Shown: positions 12,013-24,761, counted from the first letter of the stretch. The stretch is 64,000 bases of DNA from Batillaria attramentaria (GCA_018292915.2 JACVVK020000216.1:93501-157500), one strand, 5' to 3'. The notes: generated by a model from the sequence alone, not told the origin. Numbers and translations: made by a program.

Positions 12013-15000
12013 TCAGTATCTGTGTCTCTGTGTGCGGCGGACTGTGCTTAGTTGGTGGGTGGGTAGGTTTGGGGGGGGGGGGGGAGTTGGGGGGCGTGGG
12101 GACAGCAACACTGCATGCGGAATTAGTGTCGCCCAACAGTCGCAGGTGCGCCCGAAGTCACTACCAACAAGCATGCTGTCCGCGTCAGTACGTCTTAATA
12201 CCCCCAAATACCCCGCCAAAATCGCGTTATCTTTACCGCGCAAATCTTCCCGGCTTTGCACGCCGGCCGCGTTTATTGGGGTGTTGGAATTCGCTGATGT
12301 TCTATAACGCCCCCTTGATTTACCACGGAGTTATTCCCGCCTGCGCCTTTGTCCCGTGGCGTGACTATGATGTCACATGCGTCAAGGGGAGAGGGGGGTG
12401 AGACAGAACCTGGGTATGGTTGGAGAGGCAGTGTATTAGCCCGGGGCCCAGGTGTGAATGTTATGGCCAGGGATGAGAGGCTAAATACTGGCTTATGAAC
12501 CCGGGAGGGGGTCACACAAAGAGGACTAAGCCCTTTTACAACCCAGGTAACGTTACATTGCAACAAGCTATGCGTTGCAGGGAACGTTAAAGCATACCGC
12601 AGACGCTGCGAGCTTGCGGAGCCTTTGCGCGCTAGCCGAACGGCTTTTCTGTTCACACGCTAGGAACGTGCGGTGAGCTGACTGCGTGCTCCGCCGGCCT
12701 GGCGCTGGACAATACACAAAGAGCGATAGCGCGCGGTCAGCGGCGATTGACTGGCGTGGCGAGGGAAAAAAATGAGACCGTGTTCTATTCACTGCGCTGC
12801 AGTGCCCCTGGCGAGCCGATTTAATTGACTGGGAGTGCATTTTACCGCTGGCTGGCGAGCAAAAACGCCACGTGTGACGTAGCTCTTATGTGCGCTTTCG
12901 CGTGCGATGCGGTCTTAATTACAGTACAGGTGTATATAAAGAGAGACACATTCAGAATTGATTTTCAAAGACACTCGCCTAGCCAAGCAGCCAAAGTCAC
13001 ACGCCAGGAACAACTTGTCCTTAAGGGCCAAAAGCCATAGGACGTAAAGCAAGCTAATGATGATGAATAGATTTTCAATGAATAAACCACATGGTGCTTC
13101 TGATCTGAAGAAAAATCTTGATAGTATGCAGTGATGTTGCCAGGATTTTTTTTTTTCTTCGGCGATTTAGCCGAAACAGCCATGAAAGTTTCGGCTTTTT
13201 ACAGAAAGTTTCGGCTCTCTCTGCCGAAGCCGTTTCACAAGTTTTTCGACTAGATTCCCTACTGTTACGTGCTCCCTCCACCTCCATGAATTAAAGATGT
13301 TCTGTAGATACATATCCTCACCGAAAGTTGCGTTTTCTTGGAAATTAGTCCAGCCAGCACAGGAATCTCGCAGAAACGGACATAATCGAGCCGATTCACT
13401 CGTGAAAACTTCGGCTCGGCCAGCCGACATGACAGACAGATTATCGGCTTTTTCAAAACAAATTCGGCTTGTAGCCGAGATCCGACCCCAAACGACATCC
13501 CTGGTATGTGCAGTGGGAGGTTGAAAAAATAGTGACTATACTGCACTTTACATTTTTAGTTGCCATGTACTCTAACAAACCGGAGGACAAACGAGCCATC
13601 TGCCGGAATCACTGAGCGGCAAGAATTTTGTGTAAAGCTATGTTAAAGAGGCAGGCCATGAAATGGGGGAAAACTCGTTACCCCGAACACCTCGTGTAAT
13701 TATCAGCCTTCAGAGGTTGAAAAAGACGTTGACTAAGTGAGTTTGGGGTTGTGCCAGTGGCTCGATGTAAAAAAAAATTCATAATAAATTTGGCTTGAAA
13801 TTGAATTTGGCTTGGGGGGGGGGGGGGTGTTGCACTTTTATTCGTGTTTGCTGCAGTGACAACCGTCAAGGAACCGTTAATCTTGCCTGATTTTCGCATA
13901 CAGGACCAAAACCGAAAAAGAGTAAATAACGTGGTTGCACTGACGTGCGCGGTACGAAATGTGCTATACTCGCAACAACCAATTAACCAACCGACCAACC
14001 ACCCCCCCTCACCCCCCCCAACCACCACCCACACCATCACCAGTCCCACCCCTTCTCCCATCCCCCCCCCCCCCCCACCTTCCTCACCTTCCTTTTCCCT
14101 TCGCCAAAACACCCACAATGAAACTAACAAACTTACGACAGCCAACCACTTTTATTTCTGTATCTGACACCCGAGTCTTTCACAGCAAACTTGACGAACT
14201 CTCCTCATGAAAAGCCGGCAATTTTCCACAGGAGGTGCGCGTTCCGTGACAGGCATTTCACGCTCTGTTGCCTCGCCCTTCAATAGATCTAAATAGAGCG
14301 CCGCAGGGGCCGATAGATCTGTGTCTTGCTCGATACAAATGTGCCAGTTTGTTCCACTGTTACGCTGCCGAGGGGCGAGCGAAAGAAAAGCAGGGTACCC
14401 GCGGAGAAAAATTCCGTTCCACAGTAGTGTTTTTAAGTCCTACCCAGTCCCTCACGCTTGGTCTGTGTTTAGTCGGCCTGTGAATGAATGGTAGTGACAT
14501 GGTCGGAGTTACAATAGTGTGGTAGTTTATCATAAGGTTACGCTTAGTAGAAGTGTATCATAGATGCCTGTTTAACAGTAGTTTCAATAGAGTCTTGCTT
14601 GATAGAGTTTCTTTGAGATAATGCAGACTGGGACACTTACTGGTTGCTCATGGTCGTTCTCATGGTCATACCCTTTCTGCGTTGAAAATCGAAAAGAGTA
14701 GAGGTTGTTATTTGTTCAAAAGCGACATGTCTGAACGCGATTCCCCCCACCCCCCGAACATAAAACAGCCGCCAGTCACTGAGATTTCAATGTTCGAATC
14801 GTGAGGTCCAGGAATTTGGGCGGCCTTGTCCGTGTCCATGTTCATGTTGCCCTGTACTTGGTGTCACCTGTACCGCCTGGTGAAATACAACTTTCATTGC
14901 AACGAACCAAGTAATCAGGATTTTCTTCCACAACAGTACCTTCAGTCCCCCCCCCCCTTTTTTTTTTAGCTTCTTCTTCGTCGTCGTCGTCGCGCATGTA

Positions 15001-15039
15001 ACTGCGATGTGGCGCAAGAACTTGATGGTGGACAGGGGT

Positions 15040-15180
15040 AAATGTTTAAACGGTTAAAACTACGTGCATTGAGGGGGGTCAGCTTTCAGGGAGTGACGAG
15101 GGCTGACTGCAGGTTGTGCTGACTGCAGGTTGTGTTGACTGCAGGTTGTGCTGACTGCAGCCAAGCCGGGCCTCTTCCGG
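15040..15180 (-). mobile_element. LINE 3'-terminal fragment with internal tandem repeat
   Basis: Resembles 34243-34330 at the nucleotide level (ACTGCAGCCAAG...CTTC end). It contains three tandem copies of a 16-bp unit (15102-15149) plus a partial fourth; the 34-kb copy has a single diverged unit. Confidence 0.55.
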
Positions 15181-15201
15181 AAGGACAAACGAAGGCGCAG
15201 A

Positions 15202-15371
15202 GGGTGGGTGGGGTGTTTGGGGGTTTAACGTCCTTTTCCACCACATAGGGCGATATCAAAGACGGGGCAACGATGAAAAAGCCAGCACAAATATGTGGCC
15301 CCAGACGGGATCGAACTCACGACCCGAGCATTAGAAGTCCAACGCTCTACCATTCGACCACCCCGGCTCCC
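15202..15371 (-). mobile_element. SINE-A full-length copy with target duplication
   Basis: Reverse element from tail to head. The perfect 12-bp direct repeat CGAAGGCGCAGA lies at 15190-15201 and 15372-15383. Confidence 0.87.
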
Positions 15372-15849
15372 CGAAGGCGCAGAAATGGTGCTTCTTCTTC
15401 TGCGTTCCTTGGGGGGTTTTTTGGCCTCAAATTAGTAGACCGGCTCTGGCGACGACGTCTGTAGTCTTCAGCAGGTCCGTTTTGGGGATCTCCCTCCTGA
15501 ACTCATTGCTGAAAGGGAAAGGGACACAAGCGTGTAAACCCTGGTCCGGTCTGACGCAACCGACAGACAAAGCTCCACGACTGTCACCTATACCCTTAAT
15601 CCCTGGTGGCGCAACGGTAACACCCGTTCTTTCCACAGGCTGCCGGCCACTGATACGGCCAAATCCTCCCCATTTCTCTAGGCGGAGAACCGCGCGGATC
15701 GAGGAATCAATCACCGTTGGGTGACAAACGTGAGCTGGGAGATCACGTTGTTCTCGATTAGTAGTTACATGATTTCCGGCGTTCACGAATATCAGGGGTT
15801 TGACTGCTGACTGGGGGATTGTCTTGTCAGCCGTTCAACGATTATCTCA

Positions 15850-16129
15850 TGAGTTTCTACAAAGTGGAGAGTTTTGTTTTGTTTTGTTTTTGGTTTTTTT
15901 TAGGAATATGGCGTTGATGAAACTCAGGGTTTTGACCTTTGACAGCGGATTGTCTTGTCAGTTGATCAATGATTATGTCTACGAGTTGACTACGACGTTG
16001 CGGAGAGTTCCTTTTTTTTCTTTTTTTTTTTTTTCCTTTTTTTTAAAATAAAAATGTTGACTGCTGACACTGGATTGTCTTGTCAGCTGCACAGCGATTA
16101 TGTTTTGAGTCGGCTACAAAGTTGTGGAG

Positions 16130-16194
<65 letters not shown>

Positions 16195-16270
16195 TAACGT
16201 GGTTTCCGGCGTTCGTGAGAATCATCTAGGGTTTTGACTGCTGACAGTGGATCGTCGTGTCAGCTATACA
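15850..16270. repeat. Diverged tandem repeat, unit about 140-150 bp
   Basis: GGGTTTTGACTGCTGACAGTGG-like words (GACTGCTGACA, GGATTGTCTTGTCAG and GGAGAGTTT) recur at about 15800, 15930, 16060 and 16220, with different simple repeats between them. Confidence 0.6.
16134..16192. repeat. (GT)n microsatellite
   Basis: About 29 units. Confidence 0.95.
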
Positions 16271-17445
16271 CGGTGTCATGAGTTTTGTGTGTGTGTGTTT
16301 TTTTTTGTTTTTTTTTTTAAATTCTTCCGTGTATCCAGAGGAAAAGCAGTTGAAAGTGTCTAGATAGGATGATACTGATAACACCTAACCTGGCTTTCAG
16401 GCCTTCACTATATCCCTGCCAACTTTTGTGTGCATGTGTATTATGCACTTGCGAGTGCACCGACGAAATACAGATTCCAGATTCAGTTTTCAAGAGTGGA
16501 AAAGGGGGTGTGGGTGGGGGGGGGGGGGGTAAATGGGACCAGGGGTGCTGATGGTAACATTCAAAACACAGAATCGTTCATTTGCATGCTGACGTTTTCC
16601 GATGTATCGAGAAAAAAATCCTTCGTCTTAATCTTGGCGTGGCTTCATTTAGCTTGCAAAAGTTATTATTATCAATACTTAGCCGAAAGTGACTGGGAAA
16701 CGAATCGAACATTGCCACTGTGACTGACACACACACACACACACACAATAACTCCAGCTCATTGTGATGGAAATATTATCCCTCCCCTTTGTTACCCAAA
16801 AAGAGTCTAGATGATTCGACCCACTCAATTCCGTCCGCCTCTTTTTCCTGTCCGGCGGCTTTTAAACGCTGATCGTTTGCGCGAGCACGTACACGCGCAG
16901 AAAGAAGAGTCAGCCTTGCTCCCCTCGCAGTATTTCCTGTGGCTTTAACTCGCGTGAAATCGCGCCTCAGAATTGCCGACTAAAACGGAAAATTTCCTCG
17001 AGAAACTGATTTACTGGCACGCGCATGCAACAAGTAATAAACTGGCTCTGGCGCTTACAGCACAAGACCCCGCATAGAAATGGCAAATTACCGCAAAGGA
17101 AAGAGGAGGAACGATAAATTGACAGAACAGTTTCAAAGCTTTGGGCTCGTTGATTGCTTTTTATTGCAGCCAAGCGTTATACGGAAATCGAGTCTGTAGA
17201 CGTTGTCCAAAGTAGCTTCATTGCATTTTGGTGAACGAGGGTTTCCAGGCAATTTCGGCCGTGAACAGCAATCGCTGGCTGCTAAGACGTTCAAAGAGAC
17301 TCGCACATGACTGCACAATGTTTCTGGACAATTTAAAAGAGATTTTTCAGAAATGCCATGTCATAATTGCACCTCCCCCCCCCCCCCTCCTTCGCCCCCC
17401 CCCCAATTGAACCCTTTATATGCCTTTAGCGAATGCTTTCGTGAT

Positions 17446-17632
17446 GATAATAGTGTAGGCGCTTTACCCAATATCTTCAACTGGCTCAAAGCGCCGCGAG
17501 CTGAACCCAGCACGCACGTCCACTTGAACCACACACATTCTCTCACACACTGGACACGAACACATTGCAATCACGTGGTGCGAAGGGTCTGCTCAGCAAT
17601 TTCAGTTTCGGAATTTAGAGCAAAACAATAGA
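17446..17632 (-). mobile_element. SINE-B copy, truncated
   Basis: Second tRNA-derived family. Read on the + strand: GGCGCTTTACCC, CTCAAAGCGCCGCGAGC, CCAGCACGCACG, CATTCTCTCACACACTGGAC, TCACGTGGTGCGAAGGGTC and TTTCGGAATTTAGA. Confidence 0.75.
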
Positions 17633-18132
17633 TGCAACCTCATTGCGCCTCTGTTTCACAGGATGCGAGGGGGAAATGCGGGGGGATTCGGGGGGGGGGG
17701 GAGGGGGGAGGCGGCGCGGAAATATCCCGTACAGTATCTGAGCTTGAACCTTAAATCGCGATGAACAGGTTGTAAGTTTGCACAGCCCGTCTTGCCATTA
17801 ATGCCTTCCTGACCAAGAAATGACATTACACTTTAAAAGAGCCGCACATTCACTCTGACATTCTGCTGGAATGATAAAAAGTACCATGGTCTATGTTTGC
17901 GTTTATGCGGCAATGGCTCCATGCAGTGACATGATGCAGCACAGGCTTCAGGAATGCTTATCATTGTCTGCCCTGCTGTGTTATGTGCAAAATGTCTTCA
18001 AGAGGAGGAGACATTACATCAAAGTACAGTTACACAAAACACCTCATCGGGTGCAGCGTATAGTAGACATCCTGATAAATGAAACAACAAGTCTGCCGCT
18101 TTGGAAAAGCTTTTTTTCTGCCCCAACTCTTC

Positions 18133-18443
18133 GTCAGGTCTAGTGGTGTTCCTACCAGGTCATGGGTGGAATCCACGGAGGGCACGGAAGCTGGGGGCAA
18201 ATTTTATTATGCATGATGATGGAGATGAGGATGATGGTATGATGATGCTATGGAGGTCCGTGTGGTTTGGGACTGCGGGACAGGGCCGCATTCCACGCTT
18301 CCCTGTCATAAATATAACCAGGCGCGGGAACTACGACACCTGCATAAGATGTCATACAGAAACAAAAAAAATCCCGCTTGCCTCGGCTGAGACGCGAACC
18401 CGGCCCATGGTCCGAGGTGCTAACCACTACACTCCGGGGGCCG
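18133..18443 (-). mobile_element. SINE-C copy
   Basis: Third tRNA-derived family. Tail at left (TCATGGGTGGAATCCACGGA); reversed head at right (GAGACGCGAACCCGGCCCAT, then GCTAACCACTACACTCCGGG). The middle differs from the copy at 62871. Confidence 0.75.
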
Positions 18444-18677
18444 CTGGAAAAGCAAAACTTGCTCGTGGACCACACTGAGAAAGTAGCAACAGCGGTTGTT
18501 GGCCGCGCTCCCCCCCCCCCCCAAACAGCTGATACAAGGGGAAAGGCAATTTTCTCGCCGAGAACCTGTCAAATTTAGCGTGAAAACAGAGCTTGTGCCA
18601 GATAATGCTGTTATCCCATGCTTCTCTTTTCATCCCCGCCTTTGGCGACAAAGTCGACCTGCACGGGAACACTGGTA

Positions 18678-19394
18678 CCACGGGGTGTAACGTTGTGGTT
18701 TAAAGGTGAGACAGCGATTTACGATGAGAAAGCATTATTGCTGGCGAAATCTGACAAATTGCATGTTTTTCTGCAGGACAATGGACAATTCTGCTTTTTT
18801 TTTCCTTTTTTCCTTGATTTTTTTTTTAAATGATAAATGATACTTTTCAGCAGAAAAAAGGGTCTTCTGTAGAAAAATCGACAATCCTGTTTTTCTTCCT
18901 GAAAACAGTTCTTCTGCAGAAAACTGGCGAAGAAAAACTGATTTACTACAGAATGATGGCACAATCCTGTTTTCCTGCCGAATAATGGGAATAGCAAGGT
19001 CTTGTTTGTATGTCTAGTTTTGTTCTTGTGTTCGTTTTGTTTGTTTGTTTGTTTGTTTGTTTGTTTTTTTTTTGTTTTTTGTTTTTTTTAAGAAAGCCAC
19101 TTTTCTGCAAAAACACAATCAAACAAAAAACAAACGACTTCTCGCCAAAACTGATATTTTGTAATTCTTCGCCAGTGATTTCTGCAATAAAGTCGGGGTT
19201 TCAGTTGATGTTATTTCCGTTGTTTTTGCTGGGGGTTTTAGGAGGGGGGGGGGTGCGGGTGGGGGGGGGGGCTGTTATTGTTGTTGTGTTTGCCAGAAAT
19301 TGCTATTTGTCAAATTTTGCCAACCATACATGCTTTCTCATCGTAAATCGCTGTCTCATCGGACACCTTCAAACCAGCACGTTCCACCCCGTGG
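18678..19394. mobile_element. Long inverted-repeat element of about 717 bp
   Basis: Arms of about 90 bp (18678-18765 and about 19300-19394) include a perfect 24-bp pair around ACAGCGATTTACGATGAGAA. The interior is poly-T/G and repeated TTCTGCAGAAAA-like words. No transposase frame was seen. Confidence 0.62.
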
Positions 19395-19844
19395 GTACTT
19401 TTTTGTCGTGCGTTTCGCGACCTCTTCTGGCCGTGTCTTCTGTTTACTTGGTAAGTGTGAAAATGGCAAGCGCAGCGTCGGCTCAACAGGGCAGGGTAGT
19501 CTACCTGAAAATCGGTTGTCTGCGCTTCACTGGCGCCGTTGGCCGGCGGACAGAACGGCTGTGTTGCTGAGATGGAGGTTCTGGTGGCTGATGGTTGTTT
19601 AAGGTTTGCATGGTCGCGTTTTGTCACGGTCATCAGCGACTTGGAAGATATTAGAACCTCCTGTGCGGTGTTTGAAGGGTGGTTCAGGGAAGGTGTGCTG
19701 AATGGCTGGTTGCATGACACCGGCCTGCGAGGATCTACCAATAAGAATGCCTGGAATTCCTCCTGAATGGGTGTAGATGCCGGTCAGTTTGGGATTATTT
19801 TCACTGAGGATGATGGGGGGCGAGAGTAGGGTGTCACCCTACCG

Positions 19845-19850
<6 letters not shown>

Positions 19851-19877
<27 letters not shown>

Positions 19878-19914
19878 CCCCCTTCCCCCCCCCCCCACAC
19901 ACACACACACACAT
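19851..19914. repeat. (CT)n and (CA)n microsatellites
   Basis: 13 CT units, C-rich spacer, 9 CA units. Confidence 0.9.
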
Positions 19915-20706
19915 CTCAAAGACTTGCAGATATCTAAAGAGAAGCAATTCCCAACTTTCGTAAGTATCCTGTTTGCATGTAGGTGCTTCCTAGGCCACCT
20001 TACTCTACATTACAGAAAACAAAACCAGCTCAGCTTCAACTGAAGCGTTACGGATTCCCCTTTCCAGTTGGGAGTGTGTTACTGACGTTTCCATTCCAGC
20101 AGGCAGTTTTAAGAGAAAACAAATGCTTCAAATCCTGCTGTCCCTACTCGCTTTGTCATCAGGAAATTCAAAATCGCCAAGTGCTGGCTCCCCCACCCCA
20201 CCACACACCCCTGCGGACTCACGGCTTTATCAGTGTTATCCGCGACACCTTTCCAATCCCTGGAAATCCTTTAAGTCCGTTTAATCGCATGGTTTCTGCT
20301 CCTCTCTTTCACCAAACGACCTTCCCTCCCCTTTTTATGCCGAACTCTCCTGCTAGGGAAGGCGGGAAAGATGGATTAAGGGCCGTGATCTGTGCGACTC
20401 AGCGCTGGCTGAATGTCAGTCGGTGAAAATTCCTACATTGCTGGTCATGTTCCTGTCTGTTTGTTGAATTGTTTTTGTGTTATTCTTTTTTGGCAAGTCT
20501 GATTTGTTTGTTTTGCACAACAAACTTGACACTTCAATAAGCCGAAGGTGTTTCAAAAAGTTCTGTTTATCTGTTGTAAAGTATGTTGATGTGTTCACAG
20601 TGGCCTTGCAGCTTCACATAATCTTCAAACGCGGCATCTGTAGTTTGATCATCAGTGACACACTTGACACTTCAAAAAGCTAAAGGTGTTTCAAGATGTT
20701 CTCTTT

Positions 20707-20840
20707 AATAATGATGATAATATTCGCATTAACATAGGCGCGTTATTCCAAATATTTGGCTTAAAGCGCCGCGAGCTAAACTGACCCAACGCGCACGCTC
20801 ACGTGAATCACACGTCATTCACTGACCTCCTTCTACCTGT
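20707..20840 (-). mobile_element. SINE-B copy, truncated
   Basis: (AAT)n-like tail, CATAGGCGCG, then AAAGCGCCGCGAGCTAAAC. It is part of a duplicated segment shared with 21585-21790. Confidence 0.72.
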
Positions 20841-21342
20841 GGAGATGTTAAACTTTTATAACCGCCCTGAAAAAAAAGGTCCGTTCTAATCACAGCTGTC
20901 TTGATGGGGGGAAAAAATCGATGCTGTGCCGGAGTATGTGACAGTGTTCATTAGAACTGCGTGGAGACTTTCCGCACTGGTACAGACAAGCACCTTTCCC
21001 CCTGTCCTTTTTATTAACTTTTTTTCCCTCAATGTTCCATGACACGGGACCACCTCACTTCAAAATGCCTTTTTTTCCCTGTCAGTGGCTTGAAATTATG
21101 CAAATCAAGTAAACGAATTCCTGATTTCACAGCTTTGACAATAGACAATGAACTTTTTGGTTTAATCCTGTTTCACCCCAGGGAGGTTTTTAGAATGGCG
21201 AGGAATCCGAAAAATCCTGATCAAACTGGAGATTCTATTTCCAGGACGAAGGAATACAGTTTTGTAGCCTTTAGAGTTTTATGTTAACCATGTAGTTTGT
21301 TGGTCGAGTCAGGGCATGTCTTTTTTTTAAGGGTTGTAGTTA

Positions 21343-21560
21343 ATGTTTTGTTTTGTTTTATATTCTTGTTTTGTGTGTTTTGTTTTGTTTTGTTTTGTTC
21401 TGTTTTTTGTTTTGTTTTGTTTTGTTTGTTTGTTGTTGTTGTTTTGTTTTGTTTTGTTTTGTTGTTTTTTTTTTTTTTTTTTTTTTTTTTGGGGGGGGGG
21501 TTTGTATTGATTTATGTTGCTGTAGTTTTGGTTTGTTTTGTTTTGAATTGTTTCGGTCGC
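21343..21560. repeat. (TTTTG)n and poly-T low-complexity DNA
   Basis: TTTTG units, GTT units, a poly-T run of about 26 and a poly-G run of 10. Confidence 0.9.
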
Positions 21561-21660
21561 AGTGGCCAAAAGGAGCATCCATTCAAACGCGGCATCTGTC
21601 GTTTGATCACGACACACTTGACACTTCAAAAAGCTAAAGGGGTGTCAAGGTGTTCTCTTT

Positions 21661-21790
21661 AATAATAATGATAATAATCGCATTAACATAGACGCTTTTT
21701 TCCAAATATTTGGCTCAAAGCGCCGCGAGCTAAACCCAACACGCACGCTCACGTGAATCACACGTCATTCATGACCTCCTTTCACCTGTG
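21661..21790 (-). mobile_element. SINE-B copy, truncated
   Basis: Close relative of 20707-20840, including the CACGTCATTC variant and the same 3' break point near CACCTGTGGAGATG. Confidence 0.72.
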
Positions 21791-22079
21791 GAGATGATAA
21801 TTCAAAAAAAAATAAAAAAAAGGGCTTTGAGCTTTGTTAGCGGCAGTTTGTCCCCTCTGAATTCATATAGCGCCTTTCAATAATTGGACTACGATCATGT
21901 AAGTATACAGACATACTCTTTGACAAATAACACTTGGCGTGGCGATAGGCCGGTAGGGCCGGGGAGGAGGGGGATGCGAGGAAGGGACAGGGGGCAAGGT
22001 GGGTGGGGGGGGGGGCGGTTTCAGAAATCATTTCGCAGCATTTCGTCATATCGTCGGGACACTGAGGCAGAGCTATGTA

Positions 22080-22200
22080 AGCAGGGTACCAACTGGACTG
22101 GAGTGGCAAAACTAGCCCAGAACAGAGTGCGATGGCGAAGGGTTGTCGATGGCCTATGCTCCACGTGGAGCCAAGGGCCTAAGTCGTCATATCGTGTACC
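22080..22200 (+). mobile_element. Possible LINE C-terminal fragment
   Basis: The frame reads NWTGVAKLAQNRVRWRRVVD, similar to the W-x-x-x-A-x-x-R-x-x-W-R ending of RTE-type LINE proteins. It is short and isolated. Confidence 0.35.
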
Positions 22201-23154
22201 TGCACAACGAACAACCGTACTTTCAGCGCAAAAAAAAAGACTGATGAAGCAAGATCCCTGGCACCTTTTTTTAAGCCTAGGGGGAGCATTTTGGCGTAAC
22301 TTATGCTCCAAGATAAATCCACATCCGGCTGACACACGAGCAAAAAACCGGAACGAGAAAAACACGGCCCCCAGCCGTTTAGCGTGTGTGCAGACGTTCA
22401 TAAACGGAGTCTGGATTCCCAGGTGCGACTGTGAAGCACCCTCCACACGGGGTGTAATCAAACCGGACCTGAGTGTTTCGTGTGCTACTCCGCCTCAAAA
22501 CTTACGACGATGATTGCAGTCATGTCAAGCCATATGTTTGTGATATCACGGTGAGTTTGACTACATCTTTGCGTTGTAGTCACGTGTCAGTGAAAGGCGT
22601 TGTCTGATTGGTCAATTGTCCCTTTCTCAGCTTCACGCCGTTGGAAACACTCGGTGCTACTCAAAATTGAAAACTTGAAGAAAAACAACTGGTGCTCCTG
22701 TTTGGAAACATTAAATAAATTAAATGAAAAATAAAATTTATTTCCCTGCCAGAACACCCTGTATCTTTTCTTTCTATCTGTATCGATACGACTTTTTAGC
22801 AGGGAACCCTCTATTTTGTCTTGGCGGTGGTGCTATTTAGAGTGGAGTAGCACCGGTAACACTCGAATCTATTTTGACTGCACCCCAATGCTCCATCCCC
22901 CATCCGTTTTTTCTACGCGACATACCTGTCTTCTCTGAACGCCTCTTGCACATGACTGCACGTGCTTTGGTCTGGCGCGCGTGCTTGTGTTGTTGCACGG
23001 CGGTGTGGCAGAGTAATTAGTTACAGCGCGTGCGCCAGTGACGTATTCGTGCATGAGTTCGCAGTTTGCACCGTCCTCCACCGCAGAGACTGTTTTGCCG
23101 GGTTCATGGCATACCCCTGCCGCGAAGCTCTCCGCAGCCGAAGAAGTTTAATGT

Positions 23155-23155
<1 letters not shown>

Positions 23156-23190
<35 letters not shown>

Positions 23191-23200
23191 ATTGTATACC
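23156..23200. repeat. (AAT)n with SINE-B tail remnant
   Basis: (AAT)10 followed by GAGTATTGTATAC, as in the SINE-B tails at 26740 and 62225. Confidence 0.6.
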
Positions 23201-23270
23201 TGTAACTTTACTTCTCTGCCACAAGTGACCTGCCTCTCTTCATTCCTTACTTATTTTATATTATTATTAG

Positions 23271-23584
23271 GCTGTTTACACCTGCCAACTTTAATGGATT
23301 TGACCAGGGTTGGACCCGAGTTGGTGCGTTTGCATTTAACCAACTCGGGTTAAAAGCGACCCGGGTTCGACCCTGCTACGGACTCGCATTTCGGATCTAA
23401 ACATGCAGCTGGCGTCATGGTATGATGCTTTCTTCAAGGCATGACGGCGAGCATGACGTAAGTTTTCTACGTCATTGTCAGGGATAGACTTGCAGAGAGT
23501 GTAGTGTAAAGGCTATTGACCCGAGTCCTGTCCGAGTCGAGGTAAACTCGGGCTGAACCCAGGTTGTAGTGGAAACAGTCTCTA
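23271..23584. repeat. Imperfect foldback sequence
   Basis: AGGCTGTTTACAC at left pairs imperfectly with GTGGAAACAGTCT at right, and inner CCCGAGTT/AACTCGGG words also pair. It may be a decayed MITE. Confidence 0.4.
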
Positions 23585-24071
23585 TGAAGCTTACTGAGAG
23601 TGGTTTTAAGGGTTTCCCATTGAAAAGTTGTTGGTGGTGTTAGAGGTGGCGGTGGTCGTCGTTGTAGTCGTCATCGTTTTACAAGCCGAGTCCGTCACAA
23701 TAAGCCACATGTGTCTGTGACCATGATGTCACTGTGCCTTAAAACCTCGACTCACTTGGGGTTTGAATTATGCCACTTATACGATAAACTCTGTAGAGAC
23801 CACATTCACAGAAATTCCAACAGTGTATCCTTTCTCACCAGCTCGTAACGACTATGCGTTTAGTCTCAGATCAGTTAAACTAGTCACGGACTTACGTCCT
23901 AGTTCCGTTCCATGCACCAAACCCCACGGGATAACAAAACTGAGAACAGTACGAGATGTGTAAACGGAGTCAAAGATGAATCATACACGCTGATGACAGT
24001 CTCGACGTAGTTAGTTCGAGACTAGAGCTATGTCTAGCTAGTCTACTTTCCTTTTGTACTTCAAACCCCTG

Positions 24072-24335
24072 GGCCCGTATGTAAAAGTGAGGGTTAGGGA
24101 GTTTAGCCCCGGGTTAGAGTAACTAAACTAGCTCTAGGGTTAAATTTTTTGTTTTTTGTTTTCAATCAGGAAGCGGGCCCATTCCAGGAAGGTGCCTGAG
24201 CCGTTATAGAAGGAATTTATTTTTCCTTTCTTCGCTTCCTTTTTTATTTAATTTTGCTTTTGGGTTTCTTTTGTCCTAGTCTGGGCTAGGCCCGTAGCCG
24301 TGGGTGAAATTAACCTCGAGTTTTACATACGGGCC
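24072..24335. mobile_element. 264-bp inverted-repeat element (MITE)
   Basis: Perfect 15-bp terminal inverted repeats: GGCCCGTATGTAAAA at left and its complement at 24321-24335. It is non-coding, with T-rich and A-rich interior. A related sequence in opposite orientation starts at 8632. Confidence 0.72.
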
Positions 24336-24761
24336 TTGGGCGCTTTAATGAATGCAGAGGTGTAATACGCATTCATGTGAGGAGTCGCGTGCGTCTGTGA
24401 CGGAGTATGAGTCGTTTTCGCTCCAGACACATGCAAATGCCCGTGTTTGTCAAAAAGTGTACCGGGAACGCGAAACGCGAGGGCAAGCTGGCTGGTGTTT
24501 GTATGAACGTTTGTAGGAAATAAACATAATGGTGGATAAATGGTGGGCAGGCAAAATATAGACCAATCTTTTGCACCTGGTAAGTAAAAACAGTGTCAGG
24601 GAGTTATGTGGCGACTTGAGCACAATGCTTCCGTACGCGGCCCACTTCCAGAAGAGACTTGGGGGGGGGGGGGGGAAATGTGGTCGGTGGTCTGAACATC
24701 TGATAAAACATGTCCCTTGCCCTGCCGCAATATACTCTCTCCAGAAACACACGCAGATGCG

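Larger units (their letters stand above)
20625..21790. repeat. Direct duplication of about 200 bp
   Basis: 20625-20840 and about 21580-21790 share AAACGCGGCATCTGT, GACACTTCAAAAAGCTAAAG, GTTCTCTTTAATAAT and the following SINE-B body in the same orientation. About 740 bp of T/G-rich DNA separates them. Confidence 0.7.

Noticed and set aside
11610..12401. 263-codon frame on the plus strand
   Set aside because: Most of it is translated (GT)n, (CT)n and (CTGT)n repeats; no domain or splice support.
13130..13510. Possible MITE with repeated TTCGGC/GCCGAA words
   Set aside because: Several short inverted words are present, but I could not define matching ends or a target duplication.
19539..19766. 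75-codon frame on the plus strand with an overlapping 143-codon frame on the minus strand
   Set aside because: Neither shows a known domain or convincing splice sites, and the minus frame runs into the inverted-repeat element.
21884..22513. 209-codon frame on the plus strand
   Set aside because: Not a host gene: low-complexity start, a short LINE-like motif, then unrelated sequence. Kept only as a possible LINE fragment.
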